A stretch of 64,000 nucleotides of DNA, taken from contig KV419397.1 of assembly GCA_001630475.1 (NCBI GenBank), positions 81,640 to 145,639 on the forward strand. The letters are read 5' to 3'. A model generated the notes under the pieces. The model had not been told where the DNA came from, searched no databases, and saw only the letters and a program-made list of their open reading frames with translations. Numbering within the stretch: position 1 is the first letter of the stretch; every line of letters starts with the position of its first letter. The position numbers and the translations under genes are program-made. The DNA is from Sistotremastrum niveocremeum HHB9708 (lineage: Eukaryota; Basidiomycota; Agaricomycetes; Sistotremastrales; Sistotremastraceae). This document shows, in pieces, positions 1 through 12,339 of the stretch.

Positions 1-939
1 AAATGTGGTCAAGATCATCAATAAGATGACAGCGCCAGCCAACGTTGATGCAAGGATGCTAGTAATAAGCACAATTGTTTGCCTTGACTCGAAGGACGCA
101 GAAAGGGCCCAAAGTTGATAAAGTAGGCCAATGACGAAGAGGGTGATGGACACAATCAATGTCGCGTTTAACATGGGAATTAAGAATGCCACCCATTTAT
201 CAGCCAGTTCTTTCATTTCCGTGTGTCGAAGAGTTCGATCTTGATATGTGCGCCCACCAGGAAAGCCCACGAGCTTTCCGATCCATTGTCGCATCAGCAC
301 GCAGAGGATGGCTGAGAGGATCTGAGTATTGCGTCAGTCGACTGTCGATAAAGCGATATTTAGGCGCTCACGCTAATGATGAGAGACGAATAGAAAAGAA
401 GACAAGCAGCCTCAGCTGCGAGGGATGGTTCAGATGCGTTGGGATCGATGGCTTGAATCGCAGGGATTAAGAACGCAGTAACGACAGTCAGAAACAAAGC
501 AATCTGATAGTAGCGGTCAAATTTTATTGACGAGAGAAAACTGCGGGTACATACGAATACGAGGTTCACGTCCATGCCACTCTTCCATAATTCTGCAACT
601 TCTCTTGTCTGGCTCATGACTGACTTGAACAAAGCTGCCCAGCCAGACTCATCATCCCATTGTCGGGGATTCATAGGTCTCTCGTCTAGGATAGAGATAG
701 TTGTGAGTCAGAGAGGAAACTAACGCTGAAGATGACCTACCGCTGAGAGCCTGTTGCGCCAGAGTTGCCAGAGATCTACTGTGTGACTTCAAAATATCTG
801 CAATTTCTTTGTGGTTCTCGTCCTGTTTTTTGACAAAGTCCTTCATTAATGAAACCAGTTCCGCGGTGAGTTTGGAGACATCGGAATCTCCAGGACCAGG
901 AGGCGTTGAATGTGGCATTGACGATCCAGAAGTCGTCAT
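1..939 (-). CDS. DUF6535 membrane protein, 5' part (runs off left edge)
   Basis: N-terminal part of a DUF6535 protein, a family of multi-pass membrane proteins of unknown function common in mushrooms. I start it at the ATG at 939, which begins MTTSGSSMPHS and leads into a charged helix (KKQDENHKEIADILKSH). After an intron (about 687-741) comes the conserved block NPRQWDDESGWAALFKSVMS, then VAELWKSGMDVNLVFV. Further exons carry the hydrophobic segment IALFLTVVTAFLIPAI, then FYSSLIISV, then MRQWIGKL around 290. The same blocks in the same order occur in the gene at 51517-54125, so the two are paralogues. Splice sites at about 741/687, 555/505 and 370/320 are my reading. The 3' end lies outside the window. 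Family assignment is fairly sure; function is unknown. Confidence 0.8.
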
Positions 940-1869
940 AGTCGAGGAGCGATAAAGCAAGGTGCTTATCTTGTCTACAAGGCCAACGCGGGGGTCAAAA
1001 TATACTAGCAGATACGGATCAGAGTTGCTTTGAAGGCTACTCCATGGCCATCGCTGACGAGCCGATTTGTCGTCGTAGCTGTTGGCAGGCACGAGATTAT
1101 GCGGCTGTCGGATGCATGCCATCTGCGGAAAGTGTGTCCGCCTAAGCTCAAGAGCATTGTAACACACGATTTCTTTCTATTCGACAAGCATGCTATAACT
1201 GATAGCATAGCGTCAAAAGGCTGTAACGCCCTATAAGATACTCTATAGGAAGGCGGATAAAATCATACTAGTATCAATGATTACAAGCTTCGGAGCGGTC
1301 ACCGGAACGCTTCCAAAAGTCAAATTCAGATTGGATCTTCTCGAAGCGTTGGGGTATGATAGACAAGGCACGTTTTTCTCAGTCGATAAGAACGTAAAGC
1401 TCGGAGTGCGAGAGGAAGTCATTAGTGCAGTGTCCAATATTGAGATCTGGGGTCCTGTGCAGTACAATGAACGGTGGCATCAGTGGCTGTGATTTTGATT
1501 TCAACAGTCGGTTGCTGACGGGAGAAGACAGCAGCGCTACGTTTGAAACAGCCGCCTAGTAGATGATACGATTGTACAATTGTCAGGCAATCCATGCCTA
1601 AAATGCATGCTGGAAGCATTGCACCAGATTCGGCCTTCCGTCGCTCATTTAGTCGAAATAATCAAGGAAAAGACATGGCAGAGAAAAATATTTTGTCTAT
1701 TAGTTCAGTTGGCCAGCACGCTGCATGCTAAACCCCAGTATCTGGGATGGGATAACGAGCTCCCCATGGAGAGTGTACGGAATGTTGTGTGACGGGGACT
1801 GCTACCGAAAGAGAGCCGTGAGAACTTTGGGGGACAGGGACTTTGACCCCAAACACAAAATCTCGAACC
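940..1869. other. intergenic, no gene seen
   Basis: Upstream region shared by the leftward DUF6535 gene and the rightward ATP-citrate lyase gene. Only short frames without recognisable similarity or a convincing exon structure are present on either strand. Confidence 0.5.
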
Positions 1870-1876
1870 ATAAAAG
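1870..1876 (+). promoter_or_regulatory. candidate TATA box of ATP-citrate lyase
   Basis: ATAAAAG lies about 55 bases before the start codon at 1931 and is followed by pyrimidine-rich sequence. The position fits a fungal core promoter. It is a sequence match only. Confidence 0.35.
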
Positions 1877-1930
1877 CCGGTCAACGATTTTTAGCGCGGC
1901 ATCGTCTTACCCCCTTCCATCACTACCACC

Positions 1931-4900
1931 ATGTCCTCCAAAGGTATCTTCAGTCCTTCGAATGCATCCTGAATATAACTCACATTTTGCGCAGCCATCC
2001 GCGAATACGACGCGAAGCTGCTACTCGCATACTGGCTCGCACGCGCTCCTGCATACTCCAAGTCTGCCCAAATTGCCACTGACTTCGTATATCCTACCGC
2101 AAAAGTCGCCCAGATCTCATGGGACCCCGAGACTAACACTATCACTCCCGATACTCAACTCCCACCCTGGGTTTTCACCGAGAAACTCGTCGCAAAGCCT
2201 GATCAACTCATTAAACGTCGAGGCAAAGCCGGTCTTCTCAGCTTGAACAAGACTTGGGAACAGTCCAAGCAGTGGATCGCTGAACGCGCTGGAAAACCTG
2301 TCAAGGTACGTTCTAGTCGTTTTTCTTAAAGGGCACGTGCTAATCGTACGACCCAGGTTGAGTCGACAACCGGCACCCTTAACAACTTCATTGTCGAGCC
2401 TTTCCTCCCCCACCCTTCTCACACCGAGTACTACGTCTGCATCAACTCCGTTCGTGAGGGTGATCAAATCCTCTTTACCCACGAAGGTGGTGTCGAAGTC
2501 GGTGATGTCGATGCCAAGGCCTTCAAACTCGATATTCCCGTCGGTGCTGAATTCCCCAGCCGCCAAACCGTCAAATCCACCCTTTTGTCCAAGGTCCCAG
2601 CTGAAAAGCAGGAGACCCTTGTCGACTTCCTCATCAGGCTTTACTCAGTCTATGTCGACCTCCATTTCGCGTACCTCGAAATCAACCCTTTGATTTGCCT
2701 CGATGCCGTCAATGGCCAGCCCCCCGCCATTCACTATCTCGATATGGCTGCTAAACTCGATCAGGTATTTTCTTCCACTTCACGCGCATGTTCTAAAAGT
2801 TTCTCACGCTCCGGATAGACCGCTGAGTCGATCTGTGGACCCAAATGGGCGATCGCTCGTGACGTTTCCGTCTATGATCCTCAAGCTTCTGCCAGCGCCA
2901 TCTCGGCAGACCGTGGTCCTCCCATGGTCTGGCCCGCTCCTTTCGGGCGTGATTTGACCAAGGAGGAAGCCTACATCCAGAAGCTCGACGGTTCTACTGG
3001 TGCTTCTCTCAAATTGACGGTCCTCAACCCTGAGGGTCGTGTGTGGACCATGGTTGCTGGTGGTGGTGCTTCCGTCGTTTACTCGGATGCCATTGCTGCT
3101 CACGGGTTCGCCCATGAGCTTGCTAACTACGGCGAGTACTCTGGTGCACCCACTGAAGGCCAGACCTACGAATACGCTAAGACTATTGGTGAGTTTTTTG
3201 CATTCCCCGTAGTCTTTGATCTCGACTTACGCGGCTGCATCTCACAGTCGACCTCATCACCCGCGGCAAACCACATCCCGATGGCAAGATCCTCATCATC
3301 GGTGGTGGTATTGCCAACTTCACCAATGTCGCCGCCACCTTCAAGGGCATCATCCGCGCTCTCAAGGAGTACAAGAACCCCCTCATCGCCCACCAAGTCC
3401 GCATCTTCGTTCGTCGTGGAGGACCTAACTACCAAGAAGGTCTCAAGGCCATGAGACTCCTCGGAGAGTCTCTTGGCGTGCCCATCAAGGTTTACGGACC
3501 CGAGACCCACATTACCGACATCGTTCCCCTCGCCCTCGGTATCACCAAGGCAGGCCAGAAGGGCGCCTCAGGCACTTCTGTTCTCCAGAGTGCTCCTGCT
3601 AGCCCGCCTCCTATCGTCAAGGAAGTCTCCAGCAACGAAGCGGCCGTTGGCACTATCGGCCCTGACGGCCAGCGCACTCAGCCCGACGATCATATCGTCC
3701 ACTTCGACGCCCAACAGAAGCCCAAGCGTCCTTCTTACCGCCCCTTCGATGCTCAGACCCGTTCTTTCGTCTACGGTCTCCAGCCCCGTGCCATCCAGGG
3801 CATGTTGGACTTCGACTACAGCTGTGGACGTGATACTCCCTCCGTTGCCGCTATGATCTATCCCTTCGGTGGTCATCACATACAGAAGTTCTACTGGGGA
3901 ACCAGAGAGACTCTCCTCCCCGTTTACACCTCCGTCGAAGAAGCCGTCAAGAAGCACCCCGAAGTCGACGTCGTTGTCAACTTCGCTTCTTCTCGTTCCG
4001 TCTACAGCTCTACCCTCGATATCCTCCGCTTCCCCAGCATCAAGAGCATTGCTCTCATTGCCGAAGGTGTCCCCGAGAGACATGCCCGTGAGATCCTCCA
4101 CTTCGCTCAGCAAAAGGGCGTCCTCATCATCGGGCCTGCTACCGTCGGTGGCATCAAGCCTGGTTGCTTCAGAATCGGTAACTCTGGTGGCATGATGGAC
4201 AACATCATCTCCTCCAAGCTCTACCGTGCCGGTTCCGTCGGATACGTCTCCAAGTCTGGTGGCATGTCCAACGAATTGAACAACATCCTCTCTCTCGTTA
4301 CCAACGGTACTTACGAGGGTATCGCCATCGGTGGTGATCGTTACCCCGGATCCACCTTCATCGACCATCTCCTCCGCTATGAGGCCGATCCCGATTGCAA
4401 GATGCTCGTCTTGCTCGGTGAAGTCGGTGGTATCGAAGAGTACCGTGTCATTGAGGCTGTTAAGAAGGGTATCATCAAGAAGCCTATCGTTGCTTGGGCT
4501 ATCGGCACTTGCGCCAAGATGTTCACTACCGAAGTTCAATTCGGTCACGCTGGATCGATGGCTAACTCGGACCTCGAGACTGCCGATGCTAAGAACAACG
4601 CCATGAAGAAGGCTGGATTCATCGTCCCCGATACCTTCGAAGATCTTCCTACCGCCTTGAAGCAGACCTATGATGCCCTTGTTAACAAGGGTGTGATCGT
4701 CCCCAAGAAGGAGAGAGATCCTCCTGTCATTCCCATGGACTACAAGTGGGCTACCGAACTCGGCCTCATCAGAAAGCCTGCTGCCTTCATCTCCACCATC
4801 TCAGACGAGCGCGGTCAGGAGCTCATGTACGCAGGTATGCGTATCTCCGAAGTGTTCAAGGAGGACATCGGTATCGGTGGTGTCGTCAGTTTGTTGTGGT

Positions 4901-5858
4901 TTAAGCGTCGTAAGTCCTTCGGCATCCTTGTCGTGAATTCGTGTTCATCATTATCGTCCCAGGTCTTCCCGCATATGCCACCAAGTTCATTGAGATGGTC
5001 CTGATGTTGACGGCTGATCACGGCCCCGCCGTATCTGGGTATGTCCTCAACTTCTCGGTTCGAATTTGTGTCTCACGTATCATGCAGTGCCATGAACACC
5101 ATTGTCGCCTCTCGTGCCGGCAAAGATCTTATCTCGTCACTTGCTTCTGGTCTCCTGACCATTGGTAGCCGCTTTGGTGGTGCTCTTGATGAGGCTGCTT
5201 CTATGTTCTCCAACGCTCGCGATACTGGTCTCACTCCTCGAGAGTTTGTCGATGAATCTCGCAAGGCCAACAAACTAAGTAAGTCTTTTACGCTAGTCAA
5301 TTAACGCATGATCTCAACGTTGCCTTACAGTCAGTGGTATCGGCCACAAAATTAAGAGCGTTAACAACCCTGACTTGCGTGTGGAGCTCGTCAAGGAGTA
5401 CGTGAAGAAGAACTTCCCCACTCACACTCTCCTCGACTATGCTTTGGCCGTCGAGAAAGTCACAACATCGAAGAAGGATACTGTAAGTACATCGCACTTC
5501 CAGTCGTTAGCTTCGACGCTGATCGTTCGTGTTCCAGCTTATCCTTAACGTCGATGGTTGCATTGCCGTCTGCTTCGTTGATTTACTGCGGGATAGCGGA
5601 GCCTTCAGCCGAGAAGAGGCTGATGAATACATCAAGATTGGAACATTGAACGGCTTGTTCGTCTTGGGCCGTAGTATCGGTTTCATTGGTCACCATCTCG
5701 ATCAAAAACGCCTCCGCGCACCTCTGTACCGTCATCCTGGTAAGTTGGTCTTGCGCCGATAGCCATGATCCTTGGAACTCATGTCTTTTCTAGCTGACGA
5801 TATCTTCATCAACATGGCCGATGTCTCACAACCTCGTGTACTCGGAACCGTCAACTAG
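1931..5858 (+). CDS. ACLY: ATP-citrate synthase (ATP-citrate lyase), single-chain form
   Basis: Cytosolic enzyme that makes acetyl-CoA and oxaloacetate from citrate, CoA and ATP, feeding fatty acid and sterol synthesis. Joined exons give about 1,150 residues, the usual single-chain length. Exon 1 is only MSSK plus one base. The N-terminal ATP-grasp half carries [14 protein letters not shown]. The central CoA-ligase-like part has the phosphohistidine motif [13 protein letters not shown] (His codon 4546-4548). The C-terminal citrate-synthase-like part has [20 protein letters not shown] and [13 protein letters not shown]. About nine short introns occur; the first is about 1944-1984 and the last about 5740-5793. 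The stop is TAG at 5856-5858. A linker rich in Ala, Ser and Pro (about 3570-3760) joins the halves. From memory, the animal enzyme has Trp where this one has Ala in HPADDI near the C-terminus. The one-gene form is typical of basidiomycetes; ascomycetes split it. Confidence 0.96.
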
Positions 5859-5955
5859 ATTACTGACTTGTCTGTACTGGGTGTATTCGCCTTTCGCTGT
5901 CTTCCTCATTAGATTCCATCTCTTCTTGTTTTCGACTGTTTCTCGCTCAGCACAT

Positions 5956-7845
5956 TTAATCCAATTTCGCATGATGAACACAGAATGCAAAAGCTATTGA
6001 GACGTCCGCGATACAGATCGTGTTCAAATTCACATAACGTACATCTGCAACGCGTCTGTATGAAAGTCTTGATGGCCAGTGAACTGTGACATCGTCAGGG
6101 GTGAGATGTGCGCACTCAAGAATCGTGCTTACATTGACTGCAATCAGATTGTCGTCAGCAAGGACAAGAGAATGATTGCCACCGGGCACTTCGATCAAAC
6201 GATAAGGCAACCCGGAGACAATATTCTGGTCAAATTCATGATTCAATCCGCCAAGGATCACCGAATATTGGTCCACAATAGCGCTATAATCACAAGACCC
6301 TTCGCTATCATCGGACTCTTCTGCGTCATCCTCCTCCGAATCAGTATCACGGTACTTGTCCAGCTTTCGTGCGTGATGCGCTAGATCCCTCGCCATATCC
6401 ACCGGATTAAAATCCATGATCATATGCGGGAGTGCAAGTCTATATCCGTGCATATTCCGTCGCTGGTGCAGAGGGAGACCTTGACCGAAGAATCGCGTAT
6501 TCCGAGGTCCCCACGTGTCCCACTCAACGATGTCAGTTGAAGGAGCGTTCTGGATCGATTTTATGAAAAAATCTCGGAGGCACACGAATGTAAAGTGTTT
6601 GGGTGGATCAAATGGATGATGTCTTGCTTGGAGGCTCAATGAGAAGACAAGAATTTGTGGGTGGCCGGGGAGCATGAAAGGCAGAGAAGCCTGAGGAAAC
6701 TTAGAGTCGGGCGAATATGTTGACGTCAATGCTGAATGGATTCCGACGGTCCGAATGATATAATTGGCTGAGGGAACAGGAAGAAGATACGTGCGGATGG
6801 GGTGCTGCGCGTTGCTTATGGAAAAGATCTGGATGCTAGGAATGCGCTTGAAGCTTGTGTGATCAAGTGGGCAAGATAGAAGAAGAAAATGCGATTCTGA
6901 TATCAGCCTGAAAGAAATACGATCCATCGCGGGCCAGTATCGTTTCTGCAGAATAGAATGAGGATTCAGGTGTGTATGAGGTTCGGTATAACGCACAAAT
7001 ATGAATTTCCCTGTCTTCCAGTTTATGATAGATAGTGTCTCGACAGTTGACTGCCCGAATGTCAGTCGATTTGACGAGCTGTCCATAACGGCGAGAAGCG
7101 ATCCCAGGATCTGGATATGTACGATTGGCACCTGGTGCTGAGAAACGAAATCGAATGTTGGGACTGGTGCTTCCGGGTGGAAAGCACCCAAGGTCATAGC
7201 ACATAGGGCAATCTGAAAGTTGGTTCTGGAATAAAGTCGAGGTCAGGGTTCACGTCATTGGTCCATCAAGACATTACTATACAGATGAAGTCGAACGAAA
7301 ACCACGAGGTCTTGACCTGGGTCCATAGTGAATTCACGAAAGGGGAAGGGAGACCGCAGGCCCCACGAGGGCACCAAACGAGTTTCAGAGAATAAATTGA
7401 CGATGTCCAGCCTGTCGTATCGTCGCAAATACCATGAATGTAGAAGGGTAGCTGCAGAAGGTAATGCGCGGGCAAACACGCCTCTGCAAAGAGCAGAATT
7501 GCTCAAGGTCCCAACTAGTGGAAGCCGTTCATGGGTTTCGTATTCCATGGTTTTCCAGTTTCTTTGCCTAGATCGCAGGACATCCAATGCTTGCGAGGCA
7601 CCCATTGCGATTGACCTGGACCTATTCTCGACATATCCTGCCACTCCAAGTTCTATGGCGTATGCAAGACGAGGCGATAAAGATATTTGACGTCGCAACT
7701 GAAGACAGAGCTACTCGATGTTCGAATCTCAACCACAGGGATGGGGATAGACTCAGCGCACAGAGGTACATTTGAGAATGGACCGAAAATCAAGTTCGCT
7801 GAGGATTTGCTCTAGGATTTCCGTTGGTAGATTCAAGAGATTCAT
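5956..7845 (-). CDS. F-box protein, paralogue 1 of a tandem pair
   Basis: Probable substrate receptor of an SCF ubiquitin ligase. From the ATG at 7845 the N-terminus reads NLLNLPTEILEQILSELDFR, a standard F-box start, continuing SILKCTS. It then splices to LRRQISLSPRLAYAIELG. Another intron joins FVRLH to a segment leading into ALCAMTLGAF; donor near 7288 and acceptor near 7226 keep the frame. The long last exon ends at TAA 5956-5958. No Kelch or leucine-rich repeats are obvious after the F-box. Shared landmarks with the next gene are RLISESHF, FIKSIQN, EWDTWGPRNTR, MDFNPVDMARDLA and SGLPYRLIEVP. An acidic stretch of Asp, Ser and Glu lies around 6310-6350. Total is about 590 residues. The substrate is unknown. 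Confidence 0.8.
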
Positions 7846-8633
7846 CTTCGATATACGTTTGAGCTCCAGTCAAGTTCCAGGACTGCTCAAGGCAACGGCC
7901 AGGGTTGATCGCCAGCCGCTGCCGGAGCCCGGAACCAAAAACAGACATGCCGAGTCACTCGTAAATCGTCGTGAAAATGGAAAGCCCAGGCGTCATAAAA
8001 TTTGGGCGCTGGTGCGTCGCGCCATAAGCGTTTGTGCTAAGTGCAGAGAGAGAGAGAGAGAGATTTCGTATTTATATACCGCTGGGGGCTAACACAAACG
8101 GAGCCCAGACGCGGTGCAGGTAGCCGATCGCGATTAAGGTCTACCGCGTAGGCTAGCCTACTACATGGGAGTTGTACTGCGACGGATAAAGTAAATTATA
8201 CTAGGGGAGGGGGTGTGCTAAGTGGATTCCGGTGGAATCAGGTCGACACCCCCGAGTTTTTTATGATGTTCTTGCAAATATACATTTGGAGTAGCGGTAC
8301 TAGCCAAAGATTACGGCTTGCATTACGGTGATAATATAGGTGCTCGGAAACGCCGAAATATATAGAGGAACCCCATGTCCAAAAAAAGCCCTTTGAATGA
8401 AGCCTGGAGATTGTGTAAACAGTTGCTTGGAGCTTCGTGCGTACGTATGTTGATTTCCAACCAAACGGGTTAAGATCTTGCGAACGCCCCATGTTCAGAC
8501 GTCGACGGAGACAGACATGCGCATTGCTCGCACGTCACATTCTATAAATGTGCAATGCTCTGTCCGTCTGACCAGCTTGGGCGAACACTCCATGTCGGCG
8601 CTCATTCTGCAGAGATTTTAAGACACCGTGAAA
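7846..8633. other. intergenic between F-box genes, with AG microsatellite
   Basis: No gene seen. It holds an (AG)9 run at about 8045-8062. On the minus strand a TATA-like TATATAAA sits at about 8071-8078, about 225 bases upstream of the F-box start at 7845. Confidence 0.5.
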
Positions 8634-10319
8634 TCAAGAAAGGATGAAAATAGCCCTCACATCGATTCCAAGAAGAAGGTTTTCATTCACGAAGAGGTCA
8701 TCATGCGTCGGATATGGCGACCTAATACGACGATAAGGTAGTCCAGTGATGACATCTTCCGCAAAGAATTGGGCCCTTCCACCTTCGATCATAGAAGGCT
8801 CAGTAACAATGTCACCGAGACGGTGCGGATCGAAACTCTTCGCGCCACGACTGTTCTTGTCAATTTTCTGAAACAAAGTATCTTTCTTTGCTGGATCACG
8901 GAGCGCAAGATCCTTCGCGATTTCCAGAGGGTTGAAATCTAAGATCTCATGGACCAGGGCCACCTTGAAACCATGTATATGCAGACTTCGGCGGGGCGAA
9001 AACGAACCCCAGAAAGTTCGAGTGTTCTGAGGACCCCAGGAATTCCATTCGATGACATGACCGATCTGATTACCGGAAAGCAGATTCTCGACAGCTTTGA
9101 TAAAGAACTCCCTGAGTACAACAAGATGGATATGGTTTGCGCAACCTTTGCTCATGGGGAACGAGATCACAAGAATCTGCGGATGAGCAGGATTTGGTAT
9201 CTGGTCATCCCGAAGGGTTGAAGGAGACTCCGTTGAAGATAACGCGGAATGAATTTCAATCCCTCCCATCCCGAGGCAGAGGGACGGTAGAAGATAAGTC
9301 ACAAGCGGGAGATTTGGGTTGTTCACCTCAAATATTTGAATATAGGGAATATTGTTTTGACCATCGCGATGACAGCTATAAAGCACGTAGTGAGATTCAG
9401 AAATCAATTTGACGGCGAGAGGTCCATGTAAAGACCGATGATGCGTGTCCTAGTAGATGTAATAAGCAAATCAACGATGAAACACGTGTTTCTCAAAACA
9501 TACAACGATGAGCCTCTCGGCTTTCCAATCCACAATTGACAGTGCGCGACCTTTGACGGCAAGGGAAGGTCCCAAGATTTCGGCAGAAGCCCACGGGCCA
9601 AAGATTGAAGATTGAAATTCGATGATAGGATGAGCAATGTCCAAACGGAGTTCCCCGGAGCTCAAGTTACACAAAACTATCTTCAGTGATGCTCTGATTG
9701 ATGCTTATATGGACGAAGGACAATGAGAGTGAAAAGTAGACGTACCCTTGAAAACGAACGAGAACCAAAAGGTCTTGGCCCCTGTCCATCGTGAACTTAC
9801 GAAAGTCACAAGGGAGGTGCAAAGTTGATGATGGCACCGCGTGGTTCTGGGCGAATAAATCTACGATCTGGAGGCTGTTGTAGTGGTTGGGACTGTGTGG
9901 TTCTGGAGGTCCACTTTTGAATGGACGAGCCAACAGCCCTCCACATACCACTGCATTCTCAATCAGACTTGCCCATGGCAATCGCTCATGTGTGGTGAAG
10001 GACATGTTCTTCCAGTTGTTTCGCCTTGACAACATCAATTCGATGGCTCTGGATTTGGTCATACATTCCTGACGGATATCGACACATCCTGATATGGCTG
10101 TCTCAATTATGTATTGGAGAATAATTGACGAAGATATAACACTGCGTAAGTGGCGGCAGAGCTGTTGTTTCGCAGTTTGTGTCGTGTTTTTCTCTGGGAA
10201 AGAGACGAGGCGCGACTTACAGTCGAGCATTTGACGATGGAAAAAGGATCCAGACGCGACAGAATTTTCTCGAGAATTTCTGTGGGCATAGTCACGAGAA
10301 ACATGTTGGCTTCAACCAA
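8634..10319 (-). CDS. F-box protein, paralogue 2 of a tandem pair
   Basis: Same family and orientation as the gene just downstream, so a tandem duplicate. The start is the ATG at 10319 or one of the in-frame ATGs at 10304 and 10289. The F-box reads TMPTEILEKILSRLDPFSIV followed by KCST. An intron (about 10158-10216) leads to LCRHLRSVISSSIILQYIIE. A second joins VRFQG to SLKIVLCNLSSGEL. A third joins AERLIVV to DTHHRSLHGPLAVKLISESH. The last exon contains EWNSWGPQNTRTFWG, LDFNPLEIAKDLALRD and ITGLPYRRIRSP. It stops at 8634, shortly after LLLGIDVRAIFILS, where the sibling runs about 60 residues further. GTGAGG at about 8657 could instead be a donor to a short extra exon near 8600-8530, so the C-terminus is uncertain. 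Confidence 0.75.
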
Positions 10320-10456
10320 GGCTCCCGGCGTTTCGAAGGTTCGGATTCAGGCGGCTTGTGACCCTTGTCGGAGTTTAGAATCGGCACGTTTCTCCTCCAT
10401 CTTTTCCACCGTTCTTGTTCCAGCTCTCCCCGCCAGCTCCTTATCGTTCCTTCAAA

Positions 10457-11251
10457 ATGATGGTCAAAGCCTCACTCGTTCCCTTCCTTGCTGCTGCCGT
10501 TGCTTCTGTGAATGCGCAGTCACCGTACACCGCTACCAATCCACTTGGTCAAGGTCTTACCATCACAGAGCCTTCGTCCGACATCTGGTGGGGTGTGTCT
10601 GTCTCATGATTGCCGCCCATGGTCGTCGAAGGGTGCTCATCCAACATTATCTAGTCAAGGGTAGTGCGAATACTGTTGCGTGGACGTGCCATTCTACCAC
10701 ATTGACCAACTTCACCCTCGTGTGAGTTATTCGGTTCCACGCATCGATGTTTCCACGTACTAACATCTTGCACAGCGCGTTGAACCCCAACACGCAACTT
10801 TTGTCGGGACCTGATGCTCTCATTGCTCAATGTAAGCGACTACTGCTGAGAACGACATTGCCCTCTAAGCTATCTGTGCAGTGAACAACTTCGATTGCTC
10901 TGAAACCATCACCCCTACCTTTGATGTGGGTACCGGATACCAACTGGCCTTGGGCAACCCATTCAACGAGACAGACGTACGTTATGGTGCTTAACATTCA
11001 TACATGTCCTAACCTGTTCATAGTTCTATGCCGTCTCCGAGCCCTTTGAGATCCGCGCTGCTGGATCCACCTATCCCACTGTGACCACCACAGATCTTGG
11101 TGGTTCTTCCACTTCCAGTTCTGGAAGTGCCACCAGCACTGGTTCGACTTCAGCCCCCAGCCCAACCACTTCCAAGAGTGCTGCTGTCAAAGTCGTTGGC
11201 TCCTCCGGCCTTCTTGGCTTAGTCTCCATAGCTATTGCGTTCCTCGCATAA
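10457..11251 (+). CDS. small secreted GPI-anchored protein, Kre9/Knh1-like N-terminal domain
   Basis: Probable cell-surface protein of the Ser/Thr-rich GPI-anchored family found throughout mushrooms. The start is ATG 10457, directly followed by a second ATG. A clear signal peptide (MMVKASLVPFLAAAVASVNA) precedes mature QSPYTATNPL. The Ig-like domain reads GLTITEPSSDIWWVKGSAN, then VAWTCHS, FTLVALNPNTQLLSGPDALIAQ, NNFDCSETITPTF and NPFNETDFYAVSEPFEI. A Ser/Thr/Gly-rich linker and a hydrophobic tail (GLLGLVSIAIAFLA) follow, ending at TAA 11249-11251, as expected for GPI attachment. At least four short introns occur; exon 1 ends at 10592 and exon 2 starts at 10655. Length is about 190 residues. 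Precise role is unknown; family members are linked to beta-glucan or cell-wall biology. Confidence 0.85.
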
Positions 11252-12339
11252 TTGTCATACAAAATGCATCGCATGACTTTCGGAGTTTGCTTGACTTGAA
11301 CGATATGTAGACTGAGAAGGACTTCTTGGTGGTGCATCGCGATCTATAATATCCCACATCGCTCTATCCCGTTTTCGGATTTTGTTCTGATTGATTGGAC
11401 CTGTTCCTATATTTTTTCTTGTTACTTTGTTGTCTATCGATACCGCTCTTTACCCTCCAATCATTTATGCCTTACACTATGTTCACCGTTGTCGCTCTCA
11501 CCAGGTTTTATGCTCAGATTCTGGACCCTTGAAATTTCCGTCCCTAAAATTAGTTGACCGCGTGCCCGCACGGCAGTCCTCGCATATTCCAGTCTAGACC
11601 ATGGTCGATATATTCTTTCAGCTTGTGATTGTTACTGTGCTCTTTGTCTAAGGAAAGAGTACACGAGAGACTGAGGAAACTTGCAGTTTTCTTGTCAAAT
11701 GAAGCCGACAAAGCAGGACGGCCTCGCTTATTTCAATTGGCATGACAACGCTACGGGAATGCTAATGCACTCCGACGTCCGACTTCCGGTTACTAACCTT
11801 TATCACGAGAATAGGTACTATCAAGCCCTCGGTCCTGTGTGGCAGATTGCTCTTTGGTCTGACTGCTGCTGTGCTTGTTTCTCATAATTATAGGCTGTGA
11901 AGAAACAGATGTCGGTTTCTCAGAGCCCGAGGCGCTTGTACTTGGCTATGATTCCGCCGCGCCTTTCGACAGGTTCTTTCTCTTTCAACATCCCAGCATT
12001 TCCTGATGCATTCTAAAACGGGAGACTTCGATAGGGGAAGAAGATTCTAATGGTTTCAATCTCAGAGCCACGCTACTGAAATATTACTACGATCCTGGAC
12101 ATTGAATTGATAAAGTCTGGCGACCCAGGCATACTTGACATATGCGTAGCGGTACCAAATCTGGCTTCTCACCGAAGGCACCCAGTTTCTTCGTAATGAC
12201 ATACCTATACGGTCTCCCTTTAAGGGCATAGTACAATGTCGATGCCATGATCCTCTGGTTCTCTCCGACGTCCCCGGCACTCTGATGGCGGTTTAGCGAC
12301 GATGCCGTGTACCAGACATACCAAATTTGAACTTACCTT
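11252..12339. other. intergenic, no gene seen
   Basis: About 1.1 kb between the GPI-protein gene and the racemase-like gene, covering both 3' ends (the two genes converge). Only short frames without similarity or splice support are visible. Confidence 0.5.

Noticed and set aside
3568-4548. 326-residue minus-strand open frame inside ATP-citrate lyase
   Set aside because: It lies antisense to a highly conserved exon; its Asp/Gly/Glu-rich composition mirrors the codon bias of the real gene and it has no motifs.
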